In this document: piece by piece, positions 52,761-62,389 of the stretch
Numbering within the stretch: position 1 is the first letter of the stretch
Layout of the letters: each line of letters opens with the position of its first letter
NCBI RefSeq assembly: GCF_004054105.1
Contig: NZ_SBLC01000001.1
Coordinates: 1-64,000 of the forward strand
Direction: 5' to 3'
Source: Falsigemmobacter intermedius
Lineage (GTDB): Bacteria > Pseudomonadota > Alphaproteobacteria > Rhodobacterales > Rhodobacteraceae
DNA length: 64,000 nt
The notes under the pieces: generated by a model
The model's input: only the letters and a program-made list of their open reading frames with translations
Database searches by the model: none
Told to the model about the DNA's origin: nothing
Translations under genes and position numbers: made by a program

Positions 52761-54719
52761 ATGAAGGACCGTGACGTGCCGCTGACTGAGAATACCACTG
52801 CCGCGCTGACGCGCACCGGTCTCAATCGCATCAGCCAGGCTCTTTCGATCTTCGATGCCTCACTGCGACTGGCGGTCTGCAACCGCCGCTACCAGGAGAT
52901 GTTCAGCTTTCCCGACCCCTATGTGACCGCCGGGGTCAGCTTTGAAGACACCATCCGCTATATGGTCTGTCGCGGCGAATATGGCCATTTTGACGACATT
53001 GAAGGGGCCGTGCAGGCCAGGGTTCAGGCCGCCCGCACCTTTGTGCCCCATTACATGGAACGCCGCCGCCCCAATGGCCGCTGGGTCTCGGTCGAGGGCT
53101 CACCGCTGGCGCAGGGGGGCTGGGTAACGGTCTACACAGATATCACCGAAGTGAAGCTCCAGGAGGAACTGCTGCGCGCCCGCTCAGAGGAGCTGAGCGG
53201 TGAGGTGGTGGCCCATGCCCAGCGTCTGGCGCTGGCCAACCGCGAACTGGCCGCCGCCAATGCCATGCTGGATGAAGCGCGGCGCGAATTGATCGAGATT
53301 GAAGCGCGCACCCGGATGACCACCGAGATGATGCCCGCCCATATCGCCCATGTCGGCCGCGATCTGCGCTATACCTATTCGAACCGCCGCCTGAACATCG
53401 TCGCGCCCTCGCGCAGCCCCGATATCATCGGGCTGACCGGGCACGAGGCGCTTGGCCCGCAGACCTTTGCCCATATTTCACCGGCCCTGCGCCGCGCACT
53501 GGCCGGAGAGGCGAGCGTGCTGGAATTTACCGAAGAAGAGAGCGGCCGACGCATCCGCAGCGCCTTCACCCCCGACCGTCAGGGCGACGGGCCGGTGAAC
53601 GGGGTCTATATCCTTTCAACCGATGTCACCGCCGAGGCCCAGGCCCGGGAAGTGCTGATGCAGACCCGCAAGCGCGAACTGGCGGCGCAGCTGACTTCGG
53701 GCCTTGCGCATGATTTCTCCAATCTGCTGACGATCATTCTGGGGCTGCAGTCGCGCCTCAGCCGCGCCGATCTGCCGCCCGGTGCAGGGGATCTGGTTCA
53801 TGCCACGCTGAATGCCGCGCGGCGCGGCGGGGTGCTTCTGGACCGCATCGCCTCGATTTCGGGGCGGCGGGAGTTGCAGATCGTGCCGGTCCGGATCGCC
53901 GATTTCATCTCAGAACTGCGCCCGCTGATCGGGGCGGCGCTGCCCGATCAGATCACCGCCGATCTGCAGATCGCGCCTTTCGCGGCCCCGCTGCTCTTTG
54001 ATCCGGGCATGTTGCAGGATGCCATTCTGAATCTCGTGCTGAATGCCCGCGATGCGATGAAACCCAAAGGCGGGCGGATGACCCTCTCGATCCGGCCGGT
54101 CCGCGACATCTGGCTGGAGGTGAGTGTCCGCGATGAGGGGCCGGGTTTCACCGCCGAGGCGCTGGAGCGCGGGCTGGAACCGTTTTTCACCACCAAAGGT
54201 GGAGAGGGATCCGGCCTCGGGCTGGCCATGGTCTATGACCGGGTCAAACTGGCCGGGGGAACCCTGCGACTTTTCAACCCTCCGGGCGGCGGGGCGGCGA
54301 TCACCCTCCGCCTGCCCCTGCGCGTGGTTGAGGATCGCGCCCCCGCGCCCGGAATGGTGCTGCTGGTCGAAGACAACGCCGAGATCCGCGAATCCATCCG
54401 TGCCATGCTGGTCGCCCTTGGTCACAGCGTGGTGGAAAGCGACAGCGCGGAAGAAGCGCTCGCGCTGATGCGGCTGCCCTGCCTGACGCTGGTGCTTTCT
54501 GACATTCACCTGAGCGGCGCGATGACGGGCCTTGATCTGGCGGCCCGCTTTGAGGCGGATCCCGAAGCGCCACCGGTGGTTCTGATGACCTCCTCTCCGC
54601 CGGGGGATCCGCGCCGCGAAGCGGCGGCGGCGCGCGGGCCGCTGTTGATCAAACCCTTTGACGGCCTCAGCCTTTCAGGCTTCCTGGCCACTTTGCCCAA
54701 ATCGACCGGAGGCCGCTGA
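52761..54719 (+). CDS. PAS-containing hybrid histidine kinase
   Basis: A 652-residue soluble sensor kinase with no transmembrane segment. PAS 1 spans about 22-132, a coiled coil 132-185 and PAS 2 about 188-295. The dimerisation/H-box is GLAHDFSN with H317, then the N-box NLVLNARDAM (424-433), DEGPGF (458-463), FFTTKGGEGSGLGLAMV, and a C-terminal receiver with D581 in LVLSDIHL. It probably senses a cytoplasmic ligand or the energy state. The stop overlaps the response-regulator start (TGATG), so the two form a system. It is divergent from the acyl-CoA ligase/transporter operon, its likely target. Confidence 0.88.
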   Translation: MKDRDVPLTENTTAALTRTGLNRISQALSIFDASLRLAVCNRRYQEMFSFPDPYVTAGVSFEDTIRYMVCRGEYGHFDDIEGAVQARVQAARTFVPHYMERRRPNGRWVSVEGSPLAQGGWVTVYTDITEVKLQEELLRARSEELSGEVVAHAQRLALANRELAAANAMLDEARRELIEIEARTRMTTEMMPAHIAHVGRDLRYTYSNRRLNIVAPSRSPDIIGLTGHEALGPQTFAHISPALRRALAGEASVLEFTEEESGRRIRSAFTPDRQGDGPVNGVYILSTDVTAEAQAREVLMQTRKRELAAQLTSGLAHDFSNLLTIILGLQSRLSRADLPPGAGDLVHATLNAARRGGVLLDRIASISGRRELQIVPVRIADFISELRPLIGAALPDQITADLQIAPFAAPLLFDPGMLQDAILNLVLNARDAMKPKGGRMTLSIRPVRDIWLEVSVRDEGPGFTAEALERGLEPFFTTKGGEGSGLGLAMVYDRVKLAGGTLRLFNPPGGGAAITLRLPLRVVEDRAPAPGMVLLVEDNAEIRESIRAMLVALGHSVVESDSAEEALALMRLPCLTLVLSDIHLSGAMTGLDLAARFEADPEAPPVVLMTSSPPGDPRREAAAARGPLLIKPFDGLSLSGFLATLPKSTGGR

Positions 54720-55426
54720 TGACGACGCCGCATATCGCCATCCTCGATGATGAGCCCGAGATTCGCCGCATCCTGTCTGACGCCCTGGAAGAGGCGGGGT
54801 TTCGCGTCACGGCCTTCGCCCGCGCCACCGAATTTGAGGCAGCGCTCAACCGCGCCACCCCCGATGTCTGCCTGGTCGATCTGGGGCTGCCCGACCGGGA
54901 TGGCCTGGCCGTGGTGCATCGCCTTGCCCTCGAATCAGGTGCGGCGATCATCATCATTTCGGGCCGCGCTCAGGTGCAGGATCGGGTGACCGGGCTGGAA
55001 CTGGGCGCGGATGACTACATTATCAAACCCTTCGAGCCTGCCGAAGTGGTGGCCCGAATCCGGGCAAGGCTGCGCAAAACCCGCAGCGATCCGCCCCGCA
55101 CCACCCCGCAGACCGCAAGATTCGCCCAGTGGCGGGCCGAATTTGACCGTTATGTGCTGATTCACGACCAGGGCAGCGAAGTGCCCTTCAGCCATGCCGA
55201 AGGCGAGGTGCTGCGCATGTTTCTCGAAAGCCCGAACCGGCTGATTTCACGCGCACAGATGCAGCAGAATTTCGGCGGCGGTGCCGGGGAAAGCTTTGAT
55301 CGCGCAATGGATGTCCGCATCTCGCGGCTGCGCACCAAACTGGGGGAAGATCCTAAAAACCCGCGTCTGATCAAAACGATCTACGGCGCGGGCTATATCT
55401 TCCTGGCCGATGTCACCTGGACCTGA
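54719..55426 (+). CDS. OmpR-family response regulator
   Basis: A 235-residue regulator with a receiver domain (acidic pair D10-D11, phospho-acceptor D54, K103 in IIKPF). A C-terminal winged helix (about 130-232) has the FSHAEGEVLRMFLESPNRLISRAQM and VDVRISRLRTKL-like segments (MDVRISRLRTKLGED) ending IYGAGYIF. Its start overlaps the hybrid kinase stop by one base, meaning co-expression. It is predicted to relay the kinase signal to DNA, most likely at the divergent region 52556-52760. A strong terminator follows. Confidence 0.92.
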   Translation: MTTPHIAILDDEPEIRRILSDALEEAGFRVTAFARATEFEAALNRATPDVCLVDLGLPDRDGLAVVHRLALESGAAIIIISGRAQVQDRVTGLELGADDYIIKPFEPAEVVARIRARLRKTRSDPPRTTPQTARFAQWRAEFDRYVLIHDQGSEVPFSHAEGEVLRMFLESPNRLISRAQMQQNFGGGAGESFDRAMDVRISRLRTKLGEDPKNPRLIKTIYGAGYIFLADVTWT

Positions 55427-55438
55427 GGCCGCAAAAGC

Positions 55439-55467
55439 AAAAGGCCGTGCGGATCGCACGGCCTTTT
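55439..55467. terminator. bidirectional terminator between the response regulator and rpmJ
   Basis: A perfect 13-bp stem, AAAAGGCCGTGCG with CGCACGGCCTTTT, has a 3-nt loop and terminal A/T runs on both sides. It serves the convergent response-regulator and rpmJ genes. Confidence 0.85.
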
Positions 55468-55490
55468 CAAACTCAAGAGAGCTCGTTCGC

Positions 55491-55616
55491 TCAGCCCTGA
55501 CGCGCTTTGAAACGCTTCTGGGTTTTGTTGATCACGTATACACGGCCCTTGCGGCGCACGATTTGGCAATCGCGGTGACGCTGCTTGAGCGAACGGAGCG
55601 AGTTTGCGACTTTCAT
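55491..55616 (-). CDS. rpmJ: 50S ribosomal protein L36 (zinc-free type)
   Basis: The 41-residue product begins [14 protein letters not shown] and ends KRFKARQG, the standard alphaproteobacterial L36. It has a single Cys (D-C-Q) instead of the C-C-C-H zinc ribbon, so it is the zinc-independent form. It binds 23S rRNA in the large subunit. GGAG lies upstream of the ATG (AAGGAGAGCGTC). It is a single-gene unit next to tRNA-Val. Confidence 0.93.
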   Translation of the reverse strand: MKVANSLRSLKQRHRDCQIVRRKGRVYVINKTQKRFKARQG

Positions 55617-55687
55617 GACGCTCTCCTTACTTCGCGGCGCGTCGAGCGCCTCAGGTTTCGTTATACCCGTCGAAACGGGCGGTTAAA

Positions 55688-55762
<75 letters not shown>

Positions 55763-55948
55763 CTCAGCTGATCCGTTCTGGCCCGTCTTTCCGAAGTTGT
55801 CCGGGCCGGCTCAGCTTCGTTGAGAGGGCTTTTAGCCAGAGTCGCAGAGGGCCGCAAGGGGGGTGCATAAAGAAAAATCGCTTTTCTTCCAAATCCCTCG
55901 ACTCCGGCCTTTTCAGGGGCTTAGGCTGTTCCCAAGCAGGAGGATACC

Positions 55949-56818
55949 ATGAAACGCGCGGCCTTTGACCTTTATGAGCCGGAAAAGCCCCGCTGCGGAC
56001 TGGTGCTCAGTTCTCCCCACAGCGGGCGCGATTATCCTGCGGAATTTATTGCACAAAGTCCGCTCTCCGCCCGCGCACTGCGCTCATCTGAGGATGCCTT
56101 TGTCGATCTGCTCTTTCAGGATGCCCCAGGCCTTGGGGTGCCGCTGCTGACCGCGCGGGCCCCGCGGGCCTATGTTGATCTGAACCGCGGAGCGGATGAG
56201 CTGGACCCTGCCCTGATCGAAGGGGTGAAGCGGACCGGACTGAATCCGCGGCTCTCTTCCGGCCTCGGCGTCATTCCGCGGGTGGTGGCCGGAGGACGGG
56301 TGATTCACCCCGGCCGCATCAGCCGCGCAGAAGCCGATGAACGTCTGAGCAGACACTGGCACCCCTGGCACAAAAAGCTTTCAGAGGTCATGGCGGCGCA
56401 GCGCAGCCGCTTTGGCCAGGTGCTGCTGCTCGATTGCCACTCGATGCCCCATGACGCAGTCTCGCATCTGCGCAGTTGTGACGGCGAGCCGCCCGAGATC
56501 GTGCTGGGCGATCGCCATGGTGCGGCCTGCGCCCCGCAGGTGATGTCAAAGATCGAAGGGGCCTTTCGCACCGCAGGATTTCGCACCAGCCGCAACATCC
56601 CCTTCGCGGGGGCCTGGATCACCCAGACATGGGGCCGCCCCCAGGCAGGCTGCCACGCCATTCAGGTTGAGATCGACCGCAGCCTTTATATGGAGGAAGC
56701 GAGCCTGACCCCGCGGCCTGAGTTCGATGAGGTCCGCGCGCGCCTGGCCATGGCTGTCGGCACGGTGGTGCAGATCCTGCGGCAGGGCGACGCCCCCCGG
56801 GCGCTGGCCGCGGAATAA
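55949..56818 (+). CDS. N-formylglutamate amidohydrolase family protein
   Basis: A 289-residue member of the FGase/HutG family, which hydrolyses N-formyl-L-glutamate to glutamate and formate, the last step of one histidine-degradation route. The family start LSSPHSGRDYP, then DLNRGADELDP, LLLDCHSMP with metal-binding Asp/His, and GWxxx-like region near the end (ITQTWGRP, HAIQVEIDRSLYM) are visible. No other hut gene is near, so a role in turnover of other formylated or amide compounds is possible. ATG follows GGAGG. Confidence 0.85.
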   Translation: MKRAAFDLYEPEKPRCGLVLSSPHSGRDYPAEFIAQSPLSARALRSSEDAFVDLLFQDAPGLGVPLLTARAPRAYVDLNRGADELDPALIEGVKRTGLNPRLSSGLGVIPRVVAGGRVIHPGRISRAEADERLSRHWHPWHKKLSEVMAAQRSRFGQVLLLDCHSMPHDAVSHLRSCDGEPPEIVLGDRHGAACAPQVMSKIEGAFRTAGFRTSRNIPFAGAWITQTWGRPQAGCHAIQVEIDRSLYMEEASLTPRPEFDEVRARLAMAVGTVVQILRQGDAPRALAAE

Positions 56819-56866
56819 GCCTTCTGCTAGGGAAAGCGCCTGAGCAGCGCAAAGACGGGTAATCGC

Positions 56867-57691
56867 ATGACGGAAGTGAAGGGCAAATCGCATGGACGGC
56901 TGTCGGTGCAGGTCTCACTGAAGCCGCGCGATCTGATGGCTGAGCCGCCGCGGGTGAAAAACGCCTGGCGCGCGCGGATCGTGACGCTGTTCCCTGAGGC
57001 TTTCCCCGGCACCCTTGGCCTGTCGATCACCGGCAAAGCGCTCGATCAGGGGCTCTGGGCGCTTGATGCTATTCCGCTGCGCCAGTTTGGCGAAGGCAAA
57101 CACCGCAATGTCGATGACACCCCCGCCGGTGGCGGCGCCGGCATGGTGCTGCGTGCCGATGTGGTGGCCCGCGCTTTGGGTGAGGCCTGCCACGGCCTGC
57201 CCATGGACCGTGAGAAATGCCCCATCATCTATCTCTCGCCGCGCGGCAAACGCTTTGACCAGGCCATGGCCCGCAAATGGGCGGCGGCAGAGGGCGTGGT
57301 GATGATCTGTGGCCGCTTTGAGGGCGTCGATCAGCGCGTGCTTGACCGCTATCAGATCGAAGAGGTTTCCTTAGGCGATTTCGTGATGACCGGGGGTGAG
57401 ATCGCGGCGCAGGCCATGATCGATGCCACCGTGCGCCTGCTGCCCGGTGTGCTTGGCAATGCCGCCTCCGCCGATGAGGAAAGCTTCTCCGACGGGTTGC
57501 TGGAGCATCCGCAATACACCCGCCCTCAGACCTGGGAAGGCCTGGAGATTCCGGCCGTTCTCAACTCCGGCAACCATGGCGAGGTCGAAAAGTGGCGCCG
57601 CGCGCAGTCGCTTGAGATCACCAAAGCCCGCCGCCCGGAGCTGCACGAGGCCTGGATGGCCCGCCAGCCCGCGCCGAAAAAGAAGCGCTGA
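56867..57691 (+). CDS. trmD: tRNA (guanine-N1-)-methyltransferase
   Basis: It makes m1G37 next to the anticodon of tRNAs reading CNN and some other codons, preventing +1 frameshifts. The SPOUT trefoil knot is visible: CGRFEGVDQRVLD, then EVSLGDFVMTGGEIAAQAMIDA, and the LLEHPQYTRP segment of the C-terminal domain. The frame from ATG 56867 gives 274 residues with about 34 extra at the N terminus before ARIVTLFPEAFPG, where most TrmD proteins begin. ATG at residue 24 is an alternative start. It is not next to rimM or rplS. Confidence 0.93.
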   Translation: MTEVKGKSHGRLSVQVSLKPRDLMAEPPRVKNAWRARIVTLFPEAFPGTLGLSITGKALDQGLWALDAIPLRQFGEGKHRNVDDTPAGGGAGMVLRADVVARALGEACHGLPMDREKCPIIYLSPRGKRFDQAMARKWAAAEGVVMICGRFEGVDQRVLDRYQIEEVSLGDFVMTGGEIAAQAMIDATVRLLPGVLGNAASADEESFSDGLLEHPQYTRPQTWEGLEIPAVLNSGNHGEVEKWRRAQSLEITKARRPELHEAWMARQPAPKKKR

Positions 57692-57810
57692 TCAAAGCAT
57701 CGTTAACTTTAATCTGATGAGACAGGGCAGACGGGCTGTCGCAGGCTCTTGCCCCTCTGGCCTGCCGCCATTAGGTCTGTCTGGATCAATTCACCGGAGA
57801 ACCACCCCTC

Positions 57811-58095
57811 ATGATGTCGCTGATGGAAATTCTGCTGCTGATCGTGAAAATCGCGCAGTTCGTCGTCATCGTTCATGTCGTCATGAGCTGGCTGATCAAC
57901 TTCCAGGTGCTGAACCTGCGCCAGCCGCTGGTCTATCAGATCTGGACCGGGCTCGAGCGCCTGCTGGGGCCGGTTTACAACCGGATCCGCTCGTTCCTTC
58001 CGAACCTCGGCGGGATTGATCTGGCCCCGCTGATCGTGCTGCTGGGCATTGAGGCGCTGCGCATCGTGATCATCAACAACCTCGGTTATTTCTGA
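57811..58095 (+). CDS. YggT family membrane protein
   Basis: A 94-residue inner-membrane protein with two hydrophobic helices (about 5-27 and 68-85) around a conserved amphipathic loop containing the family pattern YQIWTGLERLLGPVYNRIRSFLPNLGGIDLAPL. Members occur widely and have been linked to osmotic or K+ stress and cell division; no biochemical function is fixed. It lies 3 bp upstream of recQ, so the two are co-transcribed. Confidence 0.87.
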   Translation: MMSLMEILLLIVKIAQFVVIVHVVMSWLINFQVLNLRQPLVYQIWTGLERLLGPVYNRIRSFLPNLGGIDLAPLIVLLGIEALRIVIINNLGYF

Positions 58096-58098
58096 TCC

Positions 58099-60138
58099 AT
58101 GCCTGATCCAGCCGAGGTCCTGGCCCGAATCTTCGGATTCGCAGAGTTTCGCCCCGGCCAGGCTGAGATCGTCGACGCGGTGATGCGCGGGCAGAACACG
58201 CTGGCGATCATGCCGACGGGCGGCGGTAAATCTTTGTGTTTTCAGCTGCCTGCGCTCTGCCGCCAGGGGCTGACCGTGGTGATCTCACCGCTGATTGCGC
58301 TGATGCGCGACCAGGTCCGCGCCCTGCGCGCCGTGGGGGTTGAGGCCGGGGCGCTGAACTCGGGCAATACCGAAGAAGAAAATGCCGAAGTGTTTGCAGC
58401 CCTTGATGAGGGTCGGCTGAAGCTTCTCTATCTTGCGCCGGAGCGGCTGGCGAATTTCGGCACCCAAAGCCTTTTGCACCGCGCCGGCTGCAGCCTGATT
58501 GCGGTGGATGAGGCGCATTGCGTCAGCCAGTGGGGCCATGATTTCCGCCCAGATTATCTGCGCATCGGTGAGTTGCGCGAGATGCTGGATGTGCCGCTGG
58601 CGGCCTTCACCGCCACCGCAGATGCCGAGACCCGCGAGGAAATCGTCAACCGCCTCTTTGGCGGCGTGCAGCCCGAGACCTTCCTGCGCGGCTTTGACCG
58701 GCCGAATATTCACCTAGCCTTTGCCGCCAAAGACCAGCCGCGCAAGCAGATCCTGAATTTTGTGGCGGCCCGCAAGGGTCTGTCGGGCATTGTCTATTGC
58801 GGCACCCGTGCGCGCACGGAGACGCTGTCTCAGGCCCTGCGCGAAGCGGGCCATCCGGCGATCTGCTATCACGGCGGCATGGAGGCCGAAGCCCGTCGCC
58901 ATGCCGAGACCCGCTTTCAGCAGGAGGACGGGCTGATCGTGGTGGCCACGGTCGCCTTTGGCATGGGGATCGACAAGCCCGATATCCGCTGGGTGGCACA
59001 TTCCGATCTGCCCAAAAGTATTGAGGGCTATTATCAGGAAATCGGCCGCGCGGGTCGTGACGGTGCGGCGGCGGAAACGCTGACGCTTTATGGCGCCGAT
59101 GACATCCGCCTGCGCCGCAGCCAGATCGACGAAAGCCTGGCCCCGCCCGAGCGCAAAGAGGCCGATCACGGCCGCCTGAACGCGCTTCTGGGGCTGGCAG
59201 AGGCCATCGGCTGCCGACGCCAGCGGCTTCTGGGCTATTTCGGCGAGGAGTCGCAGCCCTGCGGCAACTGCGATCTTTGCGATCGTCCGGCGGATGTCTT
59301 TGATGCCACCGATGCGGTGCGTAAGGCACTGTCCGCCTGTCTGCGTACCGGCGAGAGCTATGGTGCAGGCCATCTGATCGACATTCTGCGCGGCGTTGAG
59401 ACCGAGAAAGTCCGCGGGCGCGGCCATCAGAACCTGCCCACCTTCGGCGTGGGCAAAGATCTGTCGAAAGCGATGTGGGAAGCGGTCTTCCGTCAGATGA
59501 TGGGCCGCGATCTGATCCGCCCGGATGCCGAGCGGCACGGCGCCTTTCGCATGACGCTCGCCGCCCATCCCATTCTGCGCGGCGAAGAGACGATCTTCCT
59601 GCGCCGCGACACGCTGAAATCGACGGACCGTCCCGCGGTAAAGGCTCTGGTCTCGGAAGAAGATGCGCCGCTTCTGTCAGCACTCAAGGCTAAACGTCGT
59701 GCGCTCGCAGAGGCACAGGGCGTGCCTGCCTATATCATCTTCACCGATAAGACGCTGATCGAAATGGCCGAAAAGCGCCCGCGTTCAATGGATGAGATGG
59801 CGGGGATCTCCGGCGTGGGGGCGAAAAAGCTCGACAGCTTTGGCGCGGAATTTCTGGCCGTGATCTCAGGCGCGGCTGAGGGGCTTCATCCGCAGCGCAT
59901 GAAGCTGGCCGGAAAGCCTGCGGGCCTGCTGTTTGATCGCCTGCAGGAGCGTGCCAATGATCTTGCGCGCGGCGAGGACGGCATCGGACGCTATCTCAGC
60001 CTGACCCAAAGCACTCTGCGGCTGATTGCGGAGCGCAGACCCCACACCCTGGCGCAGCTTGAGGGCATCCCCGGCATGGATGCGCAAAAGGCGGAGCGCT
60101 TCGGCCCGGCCTTTCTGTCGCTGATCGCGGCGAAGTAA
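58099..60138 (+). CDS. recQ: ATP-dependent DNA helicase RecQ with duplicated HRDC-like tail
   Basis: A 3'-5' helicase acting in recombination and fork repair. Motifs: FRPGQ at 17-21, Walker A MPTGGGKS (38-45), DEAH at 137-140, TATAD, a [14 protein letters not shown] block, GRAGRDG, the zinc-binding RQC cysteines (C-GNCDLC), and an HRDC domain near 530-600. The protein has 679 residues, about 70 more than E. coli RecQ. The extra C-terminal segment (about 620-679, [18 protein letters not shown] and [16 protein letters not shown]) resembles a second, partial HRDC domain. Confidence 0.94.
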   Translation: MPDPAEVLARIFGFAEFRPGQAEIVDAVMRGQNTLAIMPTGGGKSLCFQLPALCRQGLTVVISPLIALMRDQVRALRAVGVEAGALNSGNTEEENAEVFAALDEGRLKLLYLAPERLANFGTQSLLHRAGCSLIAVDEAHCVSQWGHDFRPDYLRIGELREMLDVPLAAFTATADAETREEIVNRLFGGVQPETFLRGFDRPNIHLAFAAKDQPRKQILNFVAARKGLSGIVYCGTRARTETLSQALREAGHPAICYHGGMEAEARRHAETRFQQEDGLIVVATVAFGMGIDKPDIRWVAHSDLPKSIEGYYQEIGRAGRDGAAAETLTLYGADDIRLRRSQIDESLAPPERKEADHGRLNALLGLAEAIGCRRQRLLGYFGEESQPCGNCDLCDRPADVFDATDAVRKALSACLRTGESYGAGHLIDILRGVETEKVRGRGHQNLPTFGVGKDLSKAMWEAVFRQMMGRDLIRPDAERHGAFRMTLAAHPILRGEETIFLRRDTLKSTDRPAVKALVSEEDAPLLSALKAKRRALAEAQGVPAYIIFTDKTLIEMAEKRPRSMDEMAGISGVGAKKLDSFGAEFLAVISGAAEGLHPQRMKLAGKPAGLLFDRLQERANDLARGEDGIGRYLSLTQSTLRLIAERRPHTLAQLEGIPGMDAQKAERFGPAFLSLIAAK

Positions 60139-60260
60139 CGCCGGCCCCGCGCCCTGCCCTGCGCAGGCCGCGCACCCCCTGCCGCATTGCTGCATCTGCG
60201 CCCGGGTGCTATGTCAGCAGCATCGCAAAACCTGCAACTCTGATGACGAATGGGGCCCAA

Positions 60261-61649
60261 ATGGCACAGGATTACATCGTCCGGGATATCGGTCTGGCCG
60301 ATTTCGGTCGTAAAGAACTCGATATTGCTGAGACCGAAATGCCGGGCCTCATGGCCTGTCGCGCTGAGTTCGGCGAAAGCAAGCCGCTGAAAGGCGCGCG
60401 CATCGTCGGCTCGCTGCATATGACCATCCAGACCGCTGTTCTGATTGAAACCCTGGTCGCTCTGGGGGCCGATGTCCGCTGGGCTTCGTGCAACATCTTC
60501 TCGACCCAGGACCATGCGGCTGCTGCCATCGCCAAAGCCGGTGTTCCGGTCTTTGCGATCAAAGGCCAGTCGCTGGAAGAGCACTGGGACTATCTCGACC
60601 GTTCCTTCCAGTTCCCGGAAGGCGCAAACATGATCCTCGACGACGGCGGCGATGCGACGCTCTACGTCCTTTACGGCGCCCGTATGGAAGCCGGTGAAGA
60701 CGTGATCCCGGTGCCGCAGTCGGAAGAAGAAGCGGTCATCAAAGCGCAGATCCTCAAGCGCATGGCCCAGTCGCCCGGCTGGTTCACCAAGACCAAAGCT
60801 GCGATCAAAGGTGTCTCGGAAGAGACCACCACCGGTGTGCACCGCCTTTATGATCTGCACAAAAAGGGCCAGCTGCCCTTCCCGGCGATCAACGTCAACG
60901 ACTCGGTCACCAAGTCGAAATTCGACAACAAATACGGCTGCAAAGAATCGCTGGTCGATGGCATCCGCCGCGCAACCGATGTGATGATGGCCGGTAAAGT
61001 GGCTGTCGTCTGCGGCTATGGCGACGTGGGCAAAGGCTCGGCGGCTTCGCTGAAAGGCGCAGGCGCCCGTGTGATCGTCACAGAAGTGGATCCGATCTGC
61101 GCGCTGCAGGCCGCGATGGATGGCTTCCAGGTCACCACTCTGGAAGAGGTGGTCTCGACCGCCGATATCTTCGTGACCACCACCGGCAACAAAGACGTCA
61201 TCCGTCTTGAGCATATGCATGCCATGAAAGACATGGCGATCGTCGGCAACATCGGCCACTTTGACAATGAAATCCAGGTGGCTTCGCTGAAGAACCACAA
61301 ATGGACCAATATCAAAGACCAGGTTGATATGATCGAGATGCCCTCGGGCGCACGGATCATCCTGCTGTCGGAAGGCCGTCTGCTGAACCTGGGCAATGCC
61401 ACCGGTCACCCGAGCTTCGTGATGTCGGCCTCCTTCACCAACCAGGTGCTGGCGCAGATTGAGCTGTGGACGAAGGGCGATGAGTATCAGCCCGGCGTGT
61501 ACATCCTGCCCAAAGCCCTGGATGAGAAAGTGGCCCGCCTGCACCTCGACCGCATCGGCGTGAAACTCTCGAAACTCTCGGCAGAGCAGGCCGCCTATAT
61601 CGGCGTCACCCCGGAAGGCCCCTTCAAGCCTGAGCATTACCGCTACTGA
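60261..61649 (+). CDS. ahcY: adenosylhomocysteinase
   Basis: It hydrolyses S-adenosylhomocysteine to adenosine and homocysteine, removing the product inhibitor of methyltransferases and closing the methyl cycle. The 462-residue protein is typical: [17 protein letters not shown]-like start ([10 protein letters not shown]), the [11 protein letters not shown] loop, the NAD site [10 protein letters not shown], and the C-terminal KPEHYRY. ATG 60261 begins MAQDYIV as in relatives; the in-frame ATG at 60243 adds six atypical residues. No S-adenosylhomocysteine riboswitch motif was seen in the 122-bp leader. In R. capsulatus it is next to the reg/hvr genes; here it is 38 kb away. Confidence 0.96.
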   Translation: MAQDYIVRDIGLADFGRKELDIAETEMPGLMACRAEFGESKPLKGARIVGSLHMTIQTAVLIETLVALGADVRWASCNIFSTQDHAAAAIAKAGVPVFAIKGQSLEEHWDYLDRSFQFPEGANMILDDGGDATLYVLYGARMEAGEDVIPVPQSEEEAVIKAQILKRMAQSPGWFTKTKAAIKGVSEETTTGVHRLYDLHKKGQLPFPAINVNDSVTKSKFDNKYGCKESLVDGIRRATDVMMAGKVAVVCGYGDVGKGSAASLKGAGARVIVTEVDPICALQAAMDGFQVTTLEEVVSTADIFVTTTGNKDVIRLEHMHAMKDMAIVGNIGHFDNEIQVASLKNHKWTNIKDQVDMIEMPSGARIILLSEGRLLNLGNATGHPSFVMSASFTNQVLAQIELWTKGDEYQPGVYILPKALDEKVARLHLDRIGVKLSKLSAEQAAYIGVTPEGPFKPEHYRY

Positions 61650-61669
61650 CCCCCGGTCCGTCGGCAAAG

Positions 61670-61702
61670 CGCCCGTCCCTTTCCAAAGGGGCGGGCGTTT
61701 TT
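61670..61702 (+). terminator. intrinsic terminator of ahcY
   Basis: A 13-bp stem (CGCCCG, one T-G pair, CCCTTT with AAAGGG, CGGGCG) has a 2-nt tip and is followed by TTTTT, 20 bp after the stop. Confidence 0.85.
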
Positions 61703-61890
61703 CTTTGCCCCGATGAGATCCGTTTTTCACTCCCCGACCTGCCCCCCGATACCATCCGCCTGAAGCGATCCTCTGCCTGATTTCACAGCTTCCGGAAGAT
61801 TTCGCTTGGCGCACGGCCATCCCCGCGCATAGCCTTCAGTCAGGCGCCTGCGGGGAGCAGGGCTTGGCGCGATACAGGGGAATATGTGGC

Positions 61891-62232
61891 ATGAGCAAGC
61901 GCGACGCACTGATCGAGAAATACGCGACTGACCTGCGGACCAAATGCAAGGTTGAGCCTGATATGGATCTGCTGCGCAAGGTCACCATCGGCTGCGGCCC
62001 GGCCATTTACAACGCGGACAGCGAGACCGTTGCTGCCAGCAACGCCGAGGAGGTTGAGCGCGTGCGCACCAATTTCCTGATGAAGAAACTTGGCCTCCCG
62101 GATGGCCCGGAGCTGCAGAAGGCCATCGACAGCGTGGTGGAAACCTACGGCAAATCAGAGCGCAACAAATACCGCGCCGTCATGTATTACATGCTGGTGA
62201 AGCATTTTAAGAAAGAAGCCGTTTACGGCTGA
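61891..62232 (+). CDS. DUF2853 family protein
   Basis: A 113-residue, helical, soluble protein. It begins MSKRDALIEKYATDLRTK and ends KYRAVMYYMLVKHFKKEAVYG, a pattern I associate with the DUF2853 family of Bacteroidetes and alphaproteobacteria; no function is known. ATG 61891 follows AGGGGAA at 11 bases. It is monocistronic: ahcY's terminator is upstream and another terminator lies at 62354-62387. Confidence 0.78.
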   Translation: MSKRDALIEKYATDLRTKCKVEPDMDLLRKVTIGCGPAIYNADSETVAASNAEEVERVRTNFLMKKLGLPDGPELQKAIDSVVETYGKSERNKYRAVMYYMLVKHFKKEAVYG

Positions 62233-62353
62233 GCCGGTAGGATTTGGCTAAAAGACGGAAAACTCTGAATTAGCCGTCCCCCCTGCTTTTGCGCTAGGAT
62301 AAAGCTGCGGACCTGTCGTCGGTTCGGGTGCAGGGGTGCGCCAGGGTGTGCTG

Positions 62354-62387
62354 CGGACCCCGACTGAGGTCGGGGTCCGATCCTTTT
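62354..62387 (+). terminator. intrinsic terminator, distal to the DUF2853 gene
   Basis: A perfect 11-bp stem, CGGACCCCGAC with GTCGGGGTCCG, has loop TGAG and is followed by ATCCTTTTTG. It lies 122 bp after the DUF2853 stop, far for a simple gene terminator, which leaves room for a small RNA ending here. Confidence 0.75.
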
Positions 62388-62389
62388 TG

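Noticed and set aside
60139-60260. S-adenosylhomocysteine riboswitch upstream of ahcY
   Set aside because: The conserved core expected for that riboswitch was not seen in the 122-bp leader.
59991-61820. 609-residue minus-strand open frame opposite ahcY and recQ
   Set aside because: It spans two well-supported genes on the other strand and the ahcY terminator; it is an antisense artefact.
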